From positions 32,289 through 40,087 of the forward strand of contig NHCT01000053.1 in the NCBI GenBank assembly GCA_002167605.1: DNA of 7,799 bases, given 5' to 3'. Below, in pieces: positions 6,462-7,799 of the stretch (positions within the stretch are counted from its first letter, which is position 1; every line of letters begins with the position of its first letter). The notes below the pieces were generated by a model. It saw nothing but the letters and a program-made list of their open reading frames with translations, searched no databases and was not told where the DNA came from. The stretch comes from Verrucomicrobia bacterium TMED40. Its GTDB lineage: Bacteria > Verrucomicrobiota > Verrucomicrobiia > Opitutales > Seribacteraceae. The translations under genes and the position numbers were made by a program.

Positions 6462-6973
6462 AGAAGCTCGATGTGCTCCTGATCGAGCAAAATCACTTCC
6501 TTCTCCTCAATCGAATGAATCACAAACCCCGCTACCTTGCACGCCTCTAGGACCTTGGCATAAGTAAACCGAACCTCCGGGGAACGGTTTTGGGCGAAGG
6601 TGATGGACAAGCGTAAACTCGCCTCCTCCACCGATTTTGATCCGTTTGCAATCATTTGATTACGCAGGGCTTTTCGCTCTTTCAATTCGCTGATCAATTC
6701 CTTAGAGGGAAAGTCCTCTTCAGTCTTAATCTCAAAATCCTTCAGGTAAACGGAGCCATCATCCCCCATAGTAATTTTCAGGGGTTCCAAGGCTATGAAA
6801 TCACGGGCTGGAGAACTTGTTTCAAATGGGCTCCCATTCATATCCTCAACCAAGCGCTGAGTCTTTTCCACGAACTCGCTCAATTCCCCCGATGGAAGGT
6901 TTTCTTGTTCAGGAGATTCTGTGCAACTGGTCAAAAGCAGGGCGAGAGCGGTTAGGTAAAGAATGGGTCGCAT
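6449..6973 (-). CDS. small lipoprotein with possible ExbD/TolR-like periplasmic fold
   Basis: A 174-residue protein with a clear lipoprotein signal (MRPILYLTALALLLTSC, lipobox LTSC, acceptor Cys17), so it should be membrane-anchored on the periplasmic side. After a short acidic linker (residues 18-55) comes a mixed alpha/beta region: ALEPLKITMGDDGSVYLKD (a strand pair), a helical and charged segment around residues 85-115 (KELISELKERKALRNQM), a strand LRLSITFAQN, a helix RFTYAKVLEACKVAGF, and a last strand EKEVILLD. The order and the phrases 'I..GDDGSVYL' and 'YAKVLEACKVAGF' recall the periplasmic domain of ExbD/TolR, but here on a lipid anchor in place of a membrane helix. The similarity is judged by eye only; otherwise it is a hypothetical lipoprotein. 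It is transcribed away from the SUMF1-like gene's side, from a strong-looking promoter directly before its ATG. Confidence 0.75.
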   Translation of the reverse strand: MRPILYLTALALLLTSCTESPEQENLPSGELSEFVEKTQRLVEDMNGSPFETSSPARDFIALEPLKITMGDDGSVYLKDFEIKTEEDFPSKELISELKERKALRNQMIANGSKSVEEASLRLSITFAQNRSPEVRFTYAKVLEACKVAGFVIHSIEEKEVILLDQEHIELLKTD

Positions 6974-6980
6974 AAATTCG

Positions 6981-7008
6981 ATTCTATTTGATTTCTCGAG
7001 TGCGTCAA
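6981..7008 (-). promoter_or_regulatory. sigma-70-type promoter, possibly leaderless
   Basis: Read on the minus strand, TTGACG (7008-7003) and TAGAAT (6986-6981) each match five of six consensus bases, with a 16-bp spacer. Only 7 bases separate the -10 box from the ATG of the lipoprotein gene at 6973, so transcription would begin at or next to the A of the start codon. No ribosome-binding site exists in those 7 bases. Confidence 0.6.
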
Positions 7009-7072
7009 CCGAACGCCCTGCAGATATGAAATCTTCAGTTCAGTCATCCACATAGATAGACAAACCATTCTC

Positions 7073-7207
7073 TTTGTCCTTGCGAGGAGGGAACGAAAGT
7101 GACCGACCCGGCAATCCATCGTGTCTTGTGGAACGCAGACGGGGTTATCTCTTCGCTTACTGGATCACAGTGGATCGCCACGGACTTTCAGCCCTCGCGA
7201 TGACAAA
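7073..7207. repeat. imperfect inverted repeat, dispersed 'TTGCGAGGA...GCAATCCA' type
   Basis: The outer arms TTTGTCCTTGCGAGG (7073-7087) and CCTCGCGATGACAAA (7193-7207) pair at 13 of 15 positions. Inside, GAAAGT (7095-7100) pairs with ACTTTC (7184-7189) and GCAATCCA (7111-7118) with TGGATCGC (7171-7178, 7 of 8). The whole element could fold into one long hairpin of about 135 bases. Its arms strongly resemble a palindromic repeat scattered through many unrelated bacterial genomes (core like GTCATTGCGAGGAGCGAA...GCAATCCA). It has no coding capacity; such elements are thought to be non-autonomous. The likeness is from memory of that class, not from a search. Confidence 0.65.
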
Positions 7208-7218
7208 GGTGAAAGGGA

Positions 7219-7228
7219 CTCGCGATGA
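7219..7228. repeat. second copy of the repeat end
   Basis: CTCGCGATGA at 7219-7228 repeats the same ten bases at 7194-7203 exactly, 25 bases apart. It looks like a partial duplication of the right end of the inverted repeat or the remnant of a neighbouring copy. Confidence 0.5.
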
Positions 7229-7260
7229 TAAACTGTTTAAGAGTCCGTCGCTCGGTTCGT

Positions 7261-7285
7261 TTGGCCTGGCTCCGCCTCAGGCCAA
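7261..7285. repeat. perfect 8-bp stem with 9-nt loop past the SUMF1-like gene stop
   Basis: TTGGCCTG (7261-7268) and CAGGCCAA (7278-7285) form a perfect GC-rich stem with a 9-base loop. On the minus strand it begins 19 bases after the stop codon of the SUMF1-like gene. No T-run follows in that direction, so it is not a standard intrinsic terminator. It could be a Rho-assisted terminator or 3'-end stabiliser, or the cruciform that assists retrohoming next to a variable region of a diversity-generating retroelement. Confidence 0.55.
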
Positions 7286-7304
7286 GACTTCCCTCGCTTC
7301 TTCA

Positions 7305-7799
7305 TTACTGGCTTTTTTGGAAACCAACACGGAAGCCGAGGCCGCTGCCGCGGGTGCTCGGGGGGGTGTGGCTGCGCCGAGCCGAACGCAGGTCCGACCC
7401 GTCGCTGCCCCAGGAACCACCCCGTCTGACCCGACCCGAGCCCGAAGCCGGTCCGGTGGGATCCACCACCGGGTTGCCGGTGGGATAGGCCGCCTGGTAC
7501 CAGTCTGCGGTCCACTCCCACACATTTCCATGCATATCGAAAAAGCCCAACGGGTTGGCCGCGTATTGACCCACATCACGGGTCTGTTTAAAATCGACAC
7601 CCGTATTATAGGCACCATCCCAGTTATAATTTGCCCGCGATGAATTAATATCATTTCCCCACGAATACATCGTCGTCGTACCGGCCCGACAGGCATACTC
7701 CCATTGCGATTCGGTGGGTAACACATACGCCCACCCGGCGGGAATATTCGCCGATTGCTGAGCATTCAAACGGGTCAAGAAGACTTGGGCATCCTCCCA
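7305..7799 (-). CDS. SUMF1/FGE-like (C-type-lectin fold) protein, C-terminal part
   Basis: The frame is open to the right edge; 164 codons are visible and the N-terminus lies outside the window (the TTG at 7778 is internal, as WEDAQVFL before it fits the family). Landmarks of the formylglycine-generating-enzyme/SUMF1 domain: WEDAQVFLTRLN, LPTESQWEYACRAG, YSWGND, GFFDMHGNVWEWTADW, and the ending RRGGSW...LRSARR...LGFRVGF. The paired catalytic cysteines that follow GGS(Y/W) in true aerobic FGE are absent; the only cysteine seen is in EYACRAG. It is thus likely a non-catalytic, ligand-binding member, not a sulfatase activator. The last ~30 codons are very GC-rich (67 of 90 bases at 7321-7410) whereas the 5' part of the same gene is not (24 of 60 at 7621-7680). 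That end resembles a diversity-generating-retroelement variable region (see findings). It is a firm family call. Confidence 0.9.
   Translation of the reverse strand, partial: WEDAQVFLTRLNAQQSANIPAGWAYVLPTESQWEYACRAGTTTMYSWGNDINSSRANYNWDGAYNTGVDFKQTRDVGQYAANPLGFFDMHGNVWEWTADWYQAAYPTGNPVVDPTGPASGSGRVRRGGSWGSDGSDLRSARRSHTPPSTRGSGLGFRVGFQKSQ
7320..7430 (-). other. candidate diversity-generating-retroelement variable region
   Basis: This stretch codes the last part of the lectin-type fold from RVRRGGSW to LGFRVGF. Framework codons (GGSW, G, LRSA, R, TP, R, LGFRVGF) alternate with positions coded by GGC AGC GAC (7409-7401), GAC (7394-7392), AGC CAC (7373-7368), AGC ACC (7358-7353) and GGC AGC GGC (7349-7341). 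All are one or two first/second-base changes from AAC, as adenine-specific mutagenesis of an AAC-rich template would leave. No template repeat or reverse transcriptase is in the window, so this is a candidate only. Confidence 0.4.

Larger units (their letters stand above)
6974..7304. other. 331-bp intergenic region with promoter, dispersed-type repeat and hairpin
   Basis: No credible gene lies here. From left to right it holds the lipoprotein promoter, about 60 bases without recognised structure (7009-7072), the long inverted repeat at 7073-7207, an extra copy of its end at 7219-7228, and a perfect stem at 7261-7285. Open frames crossing it on the plus strand run into the antisense of the SUMF1-like gene and lack any family resemblance. 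Confidence 0.6.

Noticed and set aside
7073..7304. CRISPR array or tRNA-like element in the repeat region
   Set aside because: There is one inverted repeat and one partial copy, no regular repeat-spacer pattern, and no cloverleaf with an anticodon arm.
7074..7643. 189-codon open frame on the plus strand, with others overlapping it at 7225-7488
   Set aside because: It starts inside the inverted repeat and runs antisense through the SUMF1-like gene, whose family motifs on the minus strand are clear. The frame is open only because the region is GC-rich.

Overview
The window looks like a piece of a Gram-negative chromosome from the Planctomycetota–Verrucomicrobiota side of the tree, most likely Verrucomicrobiota. 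The reasons are a DUF1080 (3-keto-disaccharide hydrolase type) protein and a SUMF1/formylglycine-generating-enzyme-like protein, both families heavily expanded in that superphylum, together with a Kdo transferase (waaA) that implies an LPS-bearing outer membrane. The taxonomic call is inference; no rRNA or other strong marker is present.

Layout. Left part (about 1-4950, AT-rich, all genes on +): the end of a DUF1080 gene; an exported histidine-phosphatase-family protein; a 272-bp AT-rich gap; waaA; a 200-bp regulatory-looking gap with two copies of a 17-bp palindrome; then two tandem paralogous PhnD-type substrate-binding lipoproteins. Middle (4955-6444, clearly GC-richer, +): an ABC ATPase (PhnC-type) and permease (PhnE-type) whose stop and start codons overlap. 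Right part: a small lipoprotein gene on the minus strand that converges on the permease gene with 4 bp between stops; a 331-bp gap holding a strong promoter for that lipoprotein, a long imperfect inverted repeat of a widely dispersed type and a compact hairpin; and, running in from the right edge on the minus strand, the C-terminal part of a SUMF1/FGE-like protein.

How the genes work together. The two binding proteins, ATPase and permease have all the parts of a phosphonate/phosphite/phosphate-type ABC importer, with two alternative receptors for one membrane channel. No C-P lyase, phosphonatase or phosphite dehydrogenase gene is in the window, so the substrate is open. The DUF1080 protein and the phosphatase may be exported hydrolases, and waaA is a housekeeping LPS gene.

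Most interesting points. (1) The last ~100 bp of the SUMF1-like gene have the look of a diversity-generating-retroelement variable region: a C-type-lectin-fold scaffold, invariant framework residues, and nearly all the variable positions encoded by NNC codons that an AAC template could give by adenine mutagenesis, in a sharp local GC spike, with a hairpin just past the stop. No reverse transcriptase or template repeat is in the window. (2) A pair of identical-architecture operators sits upstream of the first binding protein. (3) There is an abrupt base-composition change inside the transporter locus. (4) A candidate leaderless promoter drives a lipoprotein that may carry an ExbD/TolR-like periplasmic fold.
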